Source: Aculops lycopersici
Taxonomy: Eukaryota; Arthropoda; Arachnida; Trombidiformes; Eriophyidae
Assembly: GCA_015350385.1 (NCBI GenBank)
Contig: WNKI01000002.1
Span: forward strand, 1,042,413-1,093,350
Length of the DNA stretch: 50,938 bases
Reading direction: 5' to 3'
Made by a program: the position numbers and the translations under genes. Numbering within the stretch: the first letter of the stretch is position 1; each line of letters begins with the position of its first letter. Below the pieces are notes generated by a model. It had not been told where the DNA came from. It searched no databases and was given only the letters and a program-made list of their open reading frames with translations. This document shows, one piece after another, positions 13,301 to 22,364 of the stretch.

Positions 13301-13841
13301 TTCTCATTGTTTGATTGGCTTGGAAAAAGGCAAATTGGATCCTCTGTCAAAAGTAACGCCAACAACAAATGCAATTTGCCGCTCAAATAGCGAGCTAGTG
13401 TCAGGTTGCAATAATCTTGTCACAAGCCGTCAAGTGACCAGTCAAACGAATGGCCAATTTGGTGAGGGTGATGGCAACAGGAGACAACAATTGACTTCGA
13501 CGCAAGTTAATGGTGGCGGCCACCTGATGCTCTTTGGCAAGCTACGCAACTCCCTGCTATCGGCAACCGGAAACTCAAGCTCGTCAGCTTCTTCCTCGTC
13601 GGCTTCAAAATTGTTATCTTCATACAGTCCGTTGGGAAAAACATCGCAAAAGCTAGCCTCTAGTCAAATTTCGCTCGCTAGCTCGGGTTTGGTTGCTCAT
13701 TTGGGTTCGAGGGGAAAATTGTACAACGATGGAACGTTCATTGTGAAGTCGGAGCAGCAGAAGACTGCAAAGGATAACTTTGATGACAATTTTATTCTCC
13801 GTAGGAAGACACCGAATGCTGGCTTGAAGTCGAGATGTTGA
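4323..13841 (+). CDS. Giant low-complexity protein of unknown function (3172 aa)
   Basis: A single 9.5-kb exon stays open without a stop, which by chance is essentially impossible. I recognise no globular domain and do not assign a function. The protein is dominated by Gln, Asn, Ser, His and Gly runs, for example poly-His near 6085-6117, poly-Gln near 6262-6290, poly-Gly near 9745-9772 and a (Val-Asp) run near 12876-12900. Acidic patches occur near 7148-7200 and 10437-10490, and Cys-rich segments near 12190-12320, 12470-12640 and 12830-13040. Short motifs such as RRQSLSS, RATSLSS, RSQSLHEL and KRSLSHS recur and look like phosphorylation or docking sites. The frame is open 18 codons further upstream without an ATG. 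The first ATG, at 4323, begins MGANGST, which fits the N-myristoylation consensus. An AATAAA lies at 13874. It may be a scaffold or regulatory protein; this is a guess. Confidence 0.8.
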   Translation: MGANGSTAASCSSLDISEGQRRRFVSPQAQAKPQNKPQSRHYDGQYRNLQHNQHEQQMLKYRKQQQHRAQDSSHQPHGKLKQSSSHFDLSAISANHHLDHEQFLDSRQQAATGYNKPSVGQQMSSPTMMTSSNNNHYESGKPVMVLPVAPMPQPPLGGRLIHAKKSNAGVASKILQHRQQQQQQNLKKFSDSLPSLNNIILASPDASHGGIGGHQSNYQSQLSPQILIDRQAAIRASANTTGAATGGSGFFPAIQCHQPQNALQAQQNNNHGAKIYQPSHINTNRVILSSLSPNQVTSSHFNLALVSNSNDQHSTSFYQQQPQPHTNNQSSLSPHHRQYHRHHQPSSSLSANHNHSQYINQQQLDSSRNSNYFYHIEGKHQLQKHQQHQQQFMKRATSLSSLHNLHNNNLHYPPASDNFDVASYTNDYHSNSTTNSSGIANESLLVGNSRHKMISRPAQQPPVVVAGGLVVQSQKVLSTKNNNNHLSSAMIQQQQQLQFTNKTGHSQPFKQLANGNAIGSSSANGNNRPESMNSNYDHYQQRENYHHLADPLHRRQSLSSYLNYGSPNGSSPTIGMSNQSPAPMANNHNHNHHHHNHNHGIGDGIGNGKKKLHKFKQQQQQVVATSGHGGQLQSQPPSRYKSKLSKHQQQQQQQQQGCPVLPPLPRSQSLHELIQLRATENGQRMRNTGTLRGPLSGGTSDGQPLASSGAKVNLVAELLESRRQQKLMTAEQANQQTQLDSHQQLVVSAVNITTDGLAAVSSESSSAKVATNLLSSSQCSSSDDGIHDISLSAGEQSNLNSNSAITTSCSSSDSRPPFVGSKMLQGRPGASVASSPSYSPQQRHQPQQPVLSRDDKRRFSQDAEAISPATTTSAGCHQSRRQQEFGQGERRYYNKQPLGNNSKAAGKYQPGKSTLKRSLSHSALQQSLASNHSSKQEQRHLHDDNDVEEDEDGDRSEDLNELAKFLYQFKQRQAVKEEQVKSLSSAKTTTQAIATSRQQQIKLANQTSQSSNSDKRTAATSGCNNDNLRVVAPLTTTATNESQSQSSSTARHLANQQKQKQQQQSPSSTTSSSGFASSTCGTSNSISSTTSSDDCNGRVNVIRSNGITSKSPPVNSSSKLVSHKKYPAPQRPDTSNTSSIYRSELQSTGNNLTLLINSSASSNKSTSCLISGKLKLSSSLLSIVDEYNNNNNNISTLLSAKSNKSSQQPFGSGNNLAPVLMGVSSGANGNDKLAREQAESQIAATTGGNDSLTSSNLGRDEGRDEDQIESCQLEQLKRYTQLRQMSQSELALNHLTSSVVGGNGKFRGAVDQQGQRKQQQVSGKQPYKSRLINLIRRISDKSSSSASIGLDQNGKTTSTASENKKGQSISCLAADAVGGQQLLQHQLQQQQQVKYQVNGKRGEQKGLPVTQGNGGGDSEVAAIDQSHMISANLNQSIPLMNGNFRRHNQSQHHESSVGVEEASAEERGESEETMRSRMEGEFVGKTRVASHQEQEQQQQQVVAPSMKVSGCLLPGSGNNNGRAGCSSGYNNNESDAQVASGNNNRRLAASGYLSESLCDLNFDCDFELIKNCGHNNTGDRSNSATTSVTEASGELQAHNRSTGGLAANNCCASLSQHHQHQQACKGHVTGAMATGAPPSTRSNGQRQQPLVAGGDSALVVGAAANHRKLKQKPQTGNGEKISPMAIDSHSHTNCNGNNKSNEGNWRLAPNPLSLVVQPTQMAAGPTGTGCCLSTSTTSTAASTSCLGGVIQSVAVCKCSGSNDRNRKSSGGCVGCSHYLASCKSNPPLVVDKSSASSALLSSSGATSGGGGGGGGGGVGSKLRWLMNSGAKKNKQQADGKTGASGKSRLAKLISSSGTQQQPQQQQVAATSAAAVAPPLEAAPSKSGARTGKQVAAFNGQSLMGAGDNNKIQKQQKNALASSPLADQLTNEADQLLVELDQSLDLVSKKRANHRYLQEHQHRQQPLSCKSPVSWWKATGDSGSGLAAPLAATTGSDTTNIDAYDVVSRTKSTVHHHRDSSGPDLDGCEDRATNRRKNSFSDSESNDDDHDNEDEDDYASLNRAMINEIFDVDPSEVLTSSSSNRAGEITSNKLEKHQQQVSPSSPSHSFTFSAPNSPAPSIACCDSDHQVVVGADSCANANGTCDSQKVISSSSLSKLAPNISPTSATSTNQMDGESDSKRRGQQQQQSEQVNGHSRVHLCDSGQDLRVETENKDRSEQADISKQQVAASGDVGRANKGSCLKQQQQQANKFECAIPSCPTTSKSMAETVTKAVIVNSSSSSTTTNQLDESGGSSSKTNTTHLANNHLGGKVVVGKLDKCGNEVNEDEDQWKVRAETGKQEGRVEMAVDQTGWCSSCRCASKGSSGNANNSAKEQLYDLEGVRSTAASGEQQQGNHNNPDIIMKSGLQVSSDEASRSASYRDNNRCSSCLQAKTDGSNSNIKCQLDQRKLQQRNPATGGCGLGFNVGGSGVGRQNNESSSLSGEMVSGAPIQGHSCGDITSSTSFGARCGLGNNQPPMVVCHGRGVTLAAAESTVNSGVSSATGCRAAHSAIANGKCYASGSGNGVGSGNGSGIGGGIGIGVKRNTAGITLMDGSSPSNFRICISGEDTNNRPASRDNRVEECSSSKCSGRLQCLSKGNGGASCGGIKCPSSVSGTSCIVNATCESATRQLGSSHQFKLVASCACNPNSYPQLTGHSHVNNGNEMHRLQKQQELQTSNCCPVAALEPNGNKCPRSSATTTVNNKLISLGNGSAIKKPTGGCQCCSSAASACSKIIDEPPKIGNGVEDEREGGKCDKSSANRERRVEDKSSVAFGGLVVDGRRYRRQCNEMGTNMPTTCGFPCGCSNRNSDGDVDVDVDVDQDEESRQVDEMGAVATCDSSCRVNCLDHQKNHRQQVSRCNNCSCSSDKIIKSAVEEATNNLLVKSGAGEVEPKGVATSDCRLGVARRTTTTNDRDDDRRQFAACHCHLEANLISTSALAIPRHQKQQQQVSKCSHCLIGLEKGKLDPLSKVTPTTNAICRSNSELVSGCNNLVTSRQVTSQTNGQFGEGDGNRRQQLTSTQVNGGGHLMLFGKLRNSLLSATGNSSSSASSSSASKLLSSYSPLGKTSQKLASSQISLASSGLVAHLGSRGKLYNDGTFIVKSEQQKTAKDNFDDNFILRRKTPNAGLKSRC

Positions 13842-14648
13842 TTGAGTTCATAAATGAGAAAAAGAGTGCAAGGAATAAAAATTACAAGGATCATTGTCAT
13901 CAGGGCCACTAATGACAAGATAAAAATTAGAACCAAAGTTAGATCGTCTGGCCGCAGTGGCCAGGTGAGTTAGAAACGAAAATGAGGGGGACTGGGAGAA
14001 TAACTGAGCCACGAACGAGAGGCCAATTGCAAGACAAAAACAAAGCAAATTCCCACCAACTAACAGCTGAAGCTTCTTGCTAGCTACCCAATTCAAGAAG
14101 TCGATCTAAGAGACACAGCACAATTAAAATGCAAACGTGGATTGTAAGAGGGAATGTCTTTTTCATTCTTCCATTTATGATTCCCACGATCAAAATGCGA
14201 GTGATAACTCGGAAAGATTGCGCAATAGCCACTACAACAACCAAAGAAACTGTGTCCCGTTACTCGACAAACAATCCATTCATTTTTTCTTTCATTCATT
14301 TATTATGATGCTTTTCTCTCTTCGTTTTCACGAGAAGCAAGCGGGAAAAATTACTATTACTAACCTCATTTGTCTCACGACTTTGGCGACCGAAATTCTT
14401 GCCTGCTCTCGACTCTATCAAACTGACTAACTAAACATTACTAATATTAATAGAGGCTCGTCGTCGTCGTCGTCCAGCTCATCAAAAGGCGTCCAGGTTT
14501 TACCTGTCGACTTGCCGGATATTGAACTTGAAAAGTTTGCTAAGCTCGGAGCAAGCTCACTGACAACAATGTCATTTTTTCTTCTATTCATCCGGTCAGT
14601 TAGTAACCTTGAGACAATGGCGACTCTCTCTCTCTCTCTCTCTCATCT

Positions 14649-14691
14649 NCTAGCTCTCTCTCATCTCTCTNNNNNNNNNNNNNNNNNNNNN
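14649..14691. other. Assembly ambiguity and gap
   Basis: A single undetermined base at 14649 and a run of 21 undetermined bases at 14671-14691 sit inside CT-rich and ACGT/TAC-rich repeats. The true length of this interval is unknown. Confidence 0.98.
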
Positions 14692-14888
<197 letters not shown>

Positions 14889-17047
14889 GTATATAAGACT
14901 AGTTTAGTCTTTTGGGGTGATTATTACAACCACTTGGTGAGATCCCGTTATTTAGTATGCAATCAAAGCGAGTTAGCAACAAGTGGATTTTGCTGTTGTA
15001 AAAGATTTAAGTTAGCATGATTCATGATTCAAGAAACTAAAGCCGCTGACAAGATTCAACTTGTTGCTTTGAGTTTAGTAGACTCACGGCAAATAGACAC
15101 TGAAACACTGAAACTCGAGAGTACTAAAGGACCGTTAGCCCAGATTTTCCGCCTGGTTGCTCGACTCTCTCACTTTGTTAGTTTGTGTGTGCGACAGCAA
15201 CTGCATTAGCACTACCTGTCTTGTCTCCAAGCGCAAAGCCAAATTGACCGGAACGGCCAGCAAGCTCACGAGCCCGCCAAGCAAGCAAGCTCGCTGGTCA
15301 GTAATCCAGATGGACTTTAGGACCGAAGCGAGCAGGTGGTTTTGTTATTCTGTGTGAGCAAACTAGAGAGCGATCAACCAAATGAGTTTAGTGTTTTAGT
15401 TAGTTAGGGAATAGAGCGAGTCAACGGCCAGTTAGCTAACTCGAACTGGCCGCATTCAAATTTCAATGCCAGCCTGAGGCGACCACTTGCTTATGTGAGC
15501 TTCTTGTAGTTTCTTCAACCAAAGATCGCACACATATACACGCAACCACTTGTGGGATCTTGATGACGATTAATGCAAGCACAAGACCGCACTCATCAAC
15601 CAAACGACCCTCTCCTAACTCATCGCCATGTTGGCTCCCCTTCCATTCCAATCAGCCTGTTCAATCTTAACAACTAGCTCGCTAATACTAATGATTGCAA
15701 ATTCACATCCATTCATTCATATTCACCCATTTAAACCGTTAGTTTTGTCTGTCGGCTGTAAATTTAGCGGTTTGCCAGGTGCGCTTACAAGCACCGCTTC
15801 TGACTTGACCACTAAACTAGAAAGGCACTCTCAAGCTGAATACCTGAATGCAACCTGAGAGTGTTAATTGTGTATTGAGCATGTAGCGCCTACTTGATGA
15901 TGCTACTATGTTGGCCCCCGTTAAAACACTTTACCCATCACCCCCCCCCCCCTAGCGAGAGTTGTGTCAACAGGCGACATTACAATTGAATACATTTGCA
16001 TTTGCATCTCTTTGGATGAGTCCTGTCCGTCATCTTGTGGCACTTTTCAAGATTAATGCTCATGTTTCCGGTTGTCGACGTTGTCGTGGATACTCAAGGC
16101 TGAATTTCTAGCTCACCGTCATCGAGGTCAAACATGGAGGAAAAGAGACGCTCGTCACGTTGAGCAGGTCGTTGCCGTGTAAATTTTGATCTGTGTTTCC
16201 GATTAACATTATTACTATTACTACGACTACCTCTACCGTCACCATCGCGCTTAGCAAAACAGTAGGTGCGGTAGCAATAGCAAAGGTACTGATAGGAGTA
16301 GTAATGTTGATGTCATTGAATAGACGCCATGTCCTGACGTTGGCGCAACACTGAGATTTACGGCTCAACTTAGGCCTCCACCAGACGAGTTACGAGGTTA
16401 CAATGAAAGAGGGAAAGTAGGTGAGAGTAGCGAACTTGATGATTCTCATTAATTAGTATGAGAGCAGAAATGCTCTTTTGGCAACCGCTGAAGCCTTCAT
16501 GAATTTTGTTTCGGTGTCAGAAAAAGTTTAGTGGCCGTATGCCAACTGCAATAATAAAACATATATATTTGCCATCTAATCCTATGCTACCCGTCCATTC
16601 TCTTCGTAGATCTGTGGCATGCGCGCCTAAGTGTAACAGGTGCGGCTAGCAGCGTGTTGAGCCTATGGGTTAGCTAACTCGCACCATTGAGCAACACACA
16701 TAAAGCATACGTTAGGTCAGAGGAGATTGATAGAGGCGGCCAAGGATATAGCTGCAAAAGTGATGAGTTCTCTGAGGCGAACTGATAGAATGGCCCAGCA
16801 AATGATACCATCGACTAGGACAAATTTTGCATAGTTAATTTGATTATTATTTTAAATATAATTGATTGAAATTTGATGACCAAACAAACAGCACGAATAG
16901 TCACAAGCGAGTTGCGCGCCTAACGGGTTGCAGGGGATCGAAAAATTAGGTGCCTAGACCCCAAGAGTAATTTGTATTTTAAACAACAACGACTGTAATA
17001 GGATAATTATCAATCATAGCAAAAAAAGTAACAGCAACACTTTTGAA

Positions 17048-19373
17048 ATGGGGAATTACAACTTGGGTACTCTGGACAACGTTTTTCTGGTTGCCTCTAT
17101 GGCCGCGAGTGGTGAGTTTCAATTCAAGTACATTTATGTAATATCACAGTTGTCATCATGCAAATTACCTGTGCATCCAAATGATGACTAATCTCACTCA
17201 CCAATTATAATCTTCATCGCACCATGTTTAGCATTCATTGGTCTGTACTTTACAAACAAGAACAAATCCATAGATGCTTATATGCTGGGCGATAGGAAAC
17301 TCTCCGTTTTTCCAGTGGCAATCTCTCTCATGACCTCATGTCTTAGTGGACTTTCGCTTCTAGGTTCAAGCTCGGAGGTTTACTATCAGGGGCCAACCTA
17401 CTCATTCGTTGCATTGGCTCTACTAATATGTGGACCCATAACTGCTTACACAATTTTGCCCGTCTTCTACAAGCTCAACGAGTTGAGTTTATATAGGGTA
17501 AGTTGTTTGAAAATTGCTGGTTCTCATTCCGGGCAGAAGCCTATCAAGAAGTATATTTTTTGGTTCAACGACAACAGCTTATATACTCGACTCTAGCTCA
17601 CAACTGATTGGTGAGATCATGCTTTATTATCTAATCATCACTATATTAACGGAGAAAAAAGAGATGCTTAACTTGACTCAACATGACCGACTAATCTTAT
17701 CCATTAATTAACGGATTAATCCACTGATTTGACTTGGTAACAACACTAATAAAATACATCAACCCCCTTAAACTGAATTGTGTACTACTCAGTACTTGGA
17801 GCGTAGGTATGGCAAGCTGGTCAAGTATGTGGTGACCACGATATTTATCTTGCAAATGGTGGTTTACAATTCAGTGGTCTTGTATATTCCCGCAATGGCG
17901 ATGCAATCTCTCTTGGGAGTACCAAAGTTTTACTCCATCCTAATCATTGGACTTATGTGTGTTTTATACAGTGGAATTGGTGGTGTGAAGGCAGTTGTTT
18001 GGACGGATTTATTCCAAGCAATGCTAATGTATGCTGCAATTATTACAGTAGGCGTACTCGGTACCCTCGACGCCGGCGGTTTTATTAAGGTATTCGAGGA
18101 AGCCGCTGATGGACACAGGTTAGAAATGACGGGATTCTTCAATTGGGACCTAACAACCAGGCATACCATGATGGGCATACTAATTGGCTCAACAATGAAG
18201 CACGTCTATCTGGTTGGCGTTAATCAGGTGCAAATTCAGCGAGCTCTTAGCTTGCCAACTCTAAGACAAGGTCAGCTTGCCTTTATGTATTGCTCAGTAT
18301 TTGCAGCTCTAATGAGCCTGCTCAGCTCCTACATGGGAGTCATCCTTTACTCGGCCTACCGAGGCTGTGACCCATACCTGGCCCATAAGATCCCAAGGCG
18401 AGACGCAATTGTAGTCCACTATGTGGCTCATAGACTTCGCAACACTCCAGGACTCAGGGGTATCTTTATAGCGGGCGTCTTCTCGGCGACTCTCTCAACT
18501 CTCAGCTCGTTTTCCAATAGTATGGCTGCGCTGGCGTTAGAGGATTATATAAAACCATTAAGAAAGCGATTAGGCTACGGGGATTTCTCTTGCTCAATGG
18601 CGACTTGGTGGGCCAGAGTTTTGGCCACAATTTTTGGTGTAATCTGTGTTCTAATGGCCTACGTGGTGGACAAGGCAAACTCGAGATTGTTGCAGGCAAC
18701 AACAACGATGTTTGGTGCAATCGGGGTCCCATTTTTGGCCTCTTTTGCTCTAGGTATCTTCACCAGGTTCACAAATACCTTTGGAATCTTAGTTGGCTTC
18801 GCCGTGACACTTTCTCTAGGCACCTACATCACTATTTACCAAACCTTTTTCACTCCGCCACTAGCACCCGCAATGCCAATCTACTACAACGATCAATGTG
18901 CTCGAGTGTTCAATATGACCATGAGTCCAAGGTTGCTACCACCTGTTGATCTTGTTGTGCCGCCTAACGAGCTCATTGATCCGAAGTTGCCATTTAGTAT
19001 AGATCGAATTTCCTACATGATGCTCCCGGGAGTTCAATTCATTCTTATGATTGTTATCTCATCAGTGGCTAGCATTCTATCATGTGGTTGGTCACAGGAA
19101 GTCGACGACAAGTTGTTGGTGAGAATGGTGCGAAACGATCCGAGCAGCTATGACAATCACGCGGACGCTAACTCCAATAGCAACAATGAAACGGATTTGG
19201 TCTACCCCTCGAAGGCAACTAAATCTCACTACAACGCAAATATTATGGTGAATGGAACGGGAGACAACGAATTTGATGATGATGATGGATCACAAAACAA
19301 GAGGCAACGCAAGTTGGGAGTCGCAAACAAGAATGGATTCCAAGAAGCGGCTAAGGCGAGCGAATCTTCGTAG
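17048..19373 (+). CDS. SLC5-family sodium-coupled solute transporter (monocarboxylate/multivitamin type)
   Basis: This is a three-exon gene: 17048-17111, 17232-17497 and 17793-19373, with introns 17112-17231 (GTGAGT...TTTAG) and 17498-17792 (GTAAGT...CTCAG). The joined frame gives 636 aa, close to the family's usual 600-650. The exon 2-3 join yields LNELSLYRYLERRYG, which aligns with the family motif LNxTSxYEYLExRFG and confirms the splice. Further family marks are the MLGDRKLSVFP start of the second helix, LLGSSSEVYYQGPTY, and the GVFSATLSTLSSFSNSMAAL sodium-site helix followed by LEDYIKP. About 13 membrane helices are expected in the plasma membrane, carrying an organic anion or vitamin inward with sodium. 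The roughly 95-residue C-terminal tail is hydrophilic, with Asn and Asp runs. The substrate within SLC5A6/8/12-like members cannot be told from sequence. Confidence 0.9.
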
Positions 19374-20128
19374 ATTAGCTAGTAGATATTAGGGGCGCCT
19401 AGTTATCTTAGTGTTGTATCAAGTCTCGATGAAACTAATTGTTTTGAATGACATGCAGCGAGTTAATTTTGCTGTTGCGATCTTGTATCGACACTTCGTG
19501 GCTTTGCAAATCAATCGAAGTGTTAAGAGTTGGAATCAAATGAGTTTTGCTAGTCAAATAATATAAAAATATAATATAATTCTCAACAATGCTCTAGTTT
19601 CCGTCACACGAATCATCTATCGATAATAAGCCGATAATAACAATAACAAGTTTGCGCATCCATAAGGCAATTCAATATCCGCATTTGCCTTATAATTAAC
19701 CATTACGACGGTTCAATGAAATGATGGAGTTAATAGATCGTTTGCGCCTTTTGCGCGCGTTTTTCACTGCCGTGTAGCCACACGAGCCTCGAGAGGGGGC
19801 AAAAGTGTTTGGCAAGTGGTGGCAAGTGGCACTTGTTGTAAAGTGTATTGGTTTCATTGATTGCAACAAAAAGGCAATTAGCAGAGCTCACAACAAGTGG
19901 CGTCGTCGTATCACACGACAACTTTCGACGATTTTCTAGTCGTAAACAAAAAACTGTGCACATGACCAAGCGGTAGTTGGAGTCAGTGGCCCGCCGCCAC
20001 TACAGTCTGCAGCAATAGTAGAGGCTATGCTATTAGTGGTGAACTGGCCTAGACTACAGGGCCGCAGGCCGTAAAGAAAGACTAATGTCGCAAGCAAGCT
20101 GATGACGTCCGAGCGGCAGCTGCAGTTA

Positions 20129-20150
20129 TCCTGCCACTGCGCTGGCAGGA
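20129..20150 (+). other. Perfect hairpin (8-bp stem, 6-nt loop)
   Basis: TCCTGCCA and TGGCAGGA are exact reverse complements around CTGCGC, within the presumed BTG upstream region. It is too short to call a named RNA. Confidence 0.5.
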
Positions 20151-20249
20151 CCGCGCGATTGCAAGATGTCTACTGCAGTATCAGCTAGACTGCATGCAAA
20201 AATACACTGGCCACAATGACGCCAACTTGTCTGCAGGAGAACGAGCCTC

Positions 20250-20274
20250 CTTTATTCGATCGCCTCGAATAAAG
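20250..20274 (+). other. Perfect hairpin (10-bp stem, 5-nt loop)
   Basis: CTTTATTCGA and TCGAATAAAG are exact reverse complements around TCGCC. The left arm contains TTTATT and the right arm AATAAA, so the site reads as a poly(A) signal on both strands. No gene end is visible next to it. Confidence 0.5.
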
Positions 20275-21710
20275 AACGGGGGAAAGCAGTCAAGATAAGC
20301 GTTGAAAGTAAACCGTGGGAATGGGGAGAGGAAGAGGATACACGGAGTTGTTTTTCTCAAATTGTGTTGTGTGCGGGCTGGCGAGTGTTGCCGCTGTTCT
20401 CCGCTGTAGGTTGATGCCTTTGGCCGCCACTGCTGCTCCTGTCGACGACGTCGGCTCGGCTCGACGATGTTGTTGTTGTTGTTGTCGTTGCCGCAACGCA
20501 CAACACAGCAGCCGCAGAGAGTGCAAGGGACTCCCTCCGATTGCTTGCTGCAGTACTGCTGCTTGCTTCTGCAGGCTGCACCATTGCCACTGTGTTCTAT
20601 GCGTCTCTCTGCTCCGAATTCTGTTGTTCTTTGAGTCCACAATGCAATCTTAAATCTCTCCGTCTCCCTCTCTGTTTCCCTGGTTTTCCTTTGTTGTGTC
20701 TGTGCGTTAATATTAAGCCCAAGAGGCAATATAATAATAACAATAATATATATATAAATAATATGCAGAGCAGAATAAGGATTTGATATATCATCATTTA
20801 CAAACCACATACACATATATTATACACTATTTGCTATCACAATCCCCTCAACTCCACCAACCGTCACCACCAACACCACAATAATTATTACAGAGATTAC
20901 ACTGTTTATTGTATATAACAATCAAACAACGAGAGAACCAAAACATATTAATTACTAATATTCGCATCCATCTCACCACACATCATCATCAACCAATCAA
21001 CAAACAAACCAATCGGCCAGATCCTCCACAACCAATCACCGCATCTCCCTTCGTCGTCTCATCTTGGTCGCTTCAAAACCATTGGCTAATCGAGATTATC
21101 TCTCCCGCTGAATCTTTTCCAAACTCTATCATAAAAAAAATTTTGCCCCCACAAACAATCATTTAGTCCGTAACTCATCTCACCAAAGACAACTGCAACA
21201 ACAATCCAAATACCCAAATTTCTCTATTCTGCAACCGAACCATATAACTGTATTCTGTGAACTACCGTGCAACAGCCACCTTCTGCACCACATATTTGAG
21301 TCCAGTTTATTAGATTATTATTGATAATTTAACAAGACTATATGAAAGCAGCAGCGACAACAAGAGAAACTGTCACTCACTCATATTAATAATTTAAATT
21401 GAATCCAGTGACGATAGCCAGCCAGTTAGCCGATCGATTTGATTGTTATTTCGCTGCACAAGACGAGGAAACAAAGAGTTACAGACTAGCAAAATTATTG
21501 TTAGAAAAAGATAGACGAGAATACGACGACACATAAACGTTACCCCACTAAAATCTCTTATGATTCCATCTATTTTGATTGAGTTAAAAAGAGGAAGAAT
21601 CAGCCAACAACATTATCGCCACCACCATCATCATAATATTAACACCGAATTATCGTAACAGATCGAAATAACCAGAAGAGATAAATATAAAAACAAAAAC
21701 AATTATCACC

Positions 21711-22364
21711 ATGAGAGAAGAAATTGAAGCAGCAGCTCTGTTTATAACCAGGCTTGTGAATAAGAACCTATCGCAACCAAATTCTTTATCCTCATCCCTT
21801 CACTCACACTCCTCATCGGCATCATCAGCTTCATCAACAACATCATCAACATCCGATAGCCCACCAGGATATGATATGGACTCGACACAACAACATCCCG
21901 CAGCCAGCCACCATTACCACCAGCAACAACAACAATTGGCTGCACAAGGAGAGTTCATAGACAAGACAGAACAATTTAGACAATGTCTTACAGAGGCCCT
22001 ATACGAACGCTTCCATAACCATTGGTTTCCCGATCAACCAACCAAAGGCCAAGCCTATCGATGTATTAGATTGAACGAGTGGGATAGACATGATAGCACT
22101 CTACAAAGGGCTTGTCTAAAATGCGGTATTGACTATGATGATCTACAATTACCAGTTGAGCTAACCCTTTGGGTTGATCCAAATGAAGTGACATGTCGTT
22201 TTGGTGAGAACAAGGGATCACACTGTTTAGTGGCCAAATTTAAAGATGGCCAGATCCAGCAGGATGGCAGCAATTTTAATCTGGATATTAAGTTGCAGAA
22301 TTTACATTATTTGAATCCTTGGCCACAGCTTGATTTGAATTCAAGCTACCAAAGTTCTTGGTAG
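21711..22364 (+). CDS. BTG/Tob family antiproliferative protein
   Basis: This 217-aa protein is an adaptor of the BTG type. Family members bind the CCR4-NOT deadenylase through the CAF1 subunit and slow the cell cycle. Both BTG boxes are present: box A around YERFHNHWFPDQPTKGQAYR (about residues 99-118) and box B around LPVELTLWVDPNEVTCRFGE (about 146-165). The start MREEIEAAALFITRLV matches helix 1 of the family. An insert of about 55 residues rich in Ser, His and Gln (about 25-80) separates helix 1 from helix 2 and is unusual for BTG1-4. There is no long Tob-like C-terminal tail and no intron in the coding part. AATAAA at 22411 is the likely poly(A) signal and lies inside the antisense THOC1 coding region. 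Confidence 0.93.
   Translation: MREEIEAAALFITRLVNKNLSQPNSLSSSLHSHSSSASSASSTTSSTSDSPPGYDMDSTQQHPAASHHYHQQQQQLAAQGEFIDKTEQFRQCLTEALYERFHNHWFPDQPTKGQAYRCIRLNEWDRHDSTLQRACLKCGIDYDDLQLPVELTLWVDPNEVTCRFGENKGSHCLVAKFKDGQIQQDGSNFNLDIKLQNLHYLNPWPQLDLNSSYQSSW

Larger units (their letters stand above)
19374..21710. other. Intergenic region and probable BTG promoter/5' UTR
   Basis: No recognisable gene lies here. The first part is the AT-rich 3' end of the SLC5 gene. 19730-20660 is GC-richer, has TGACGTC at 20104 and two perfect hairpins (listed separately), and may be the BTG promoter. 20700-21710 is A/C-rich with CAACAA-type runs and multiple stops in all frames, typical of a long 5' UTR leading to the BTG start. 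Confidence 0.5.

Noticed and set aside
4320..13500. Many long open frames on the minus strand and in other plus frames across the giant gene
   Set aside because: They are shadows of CAG/CAA-, AAC- and GGC-rich codon runs (poly-Leu, poly-Val and similar on the other strand), with no family resemblance.
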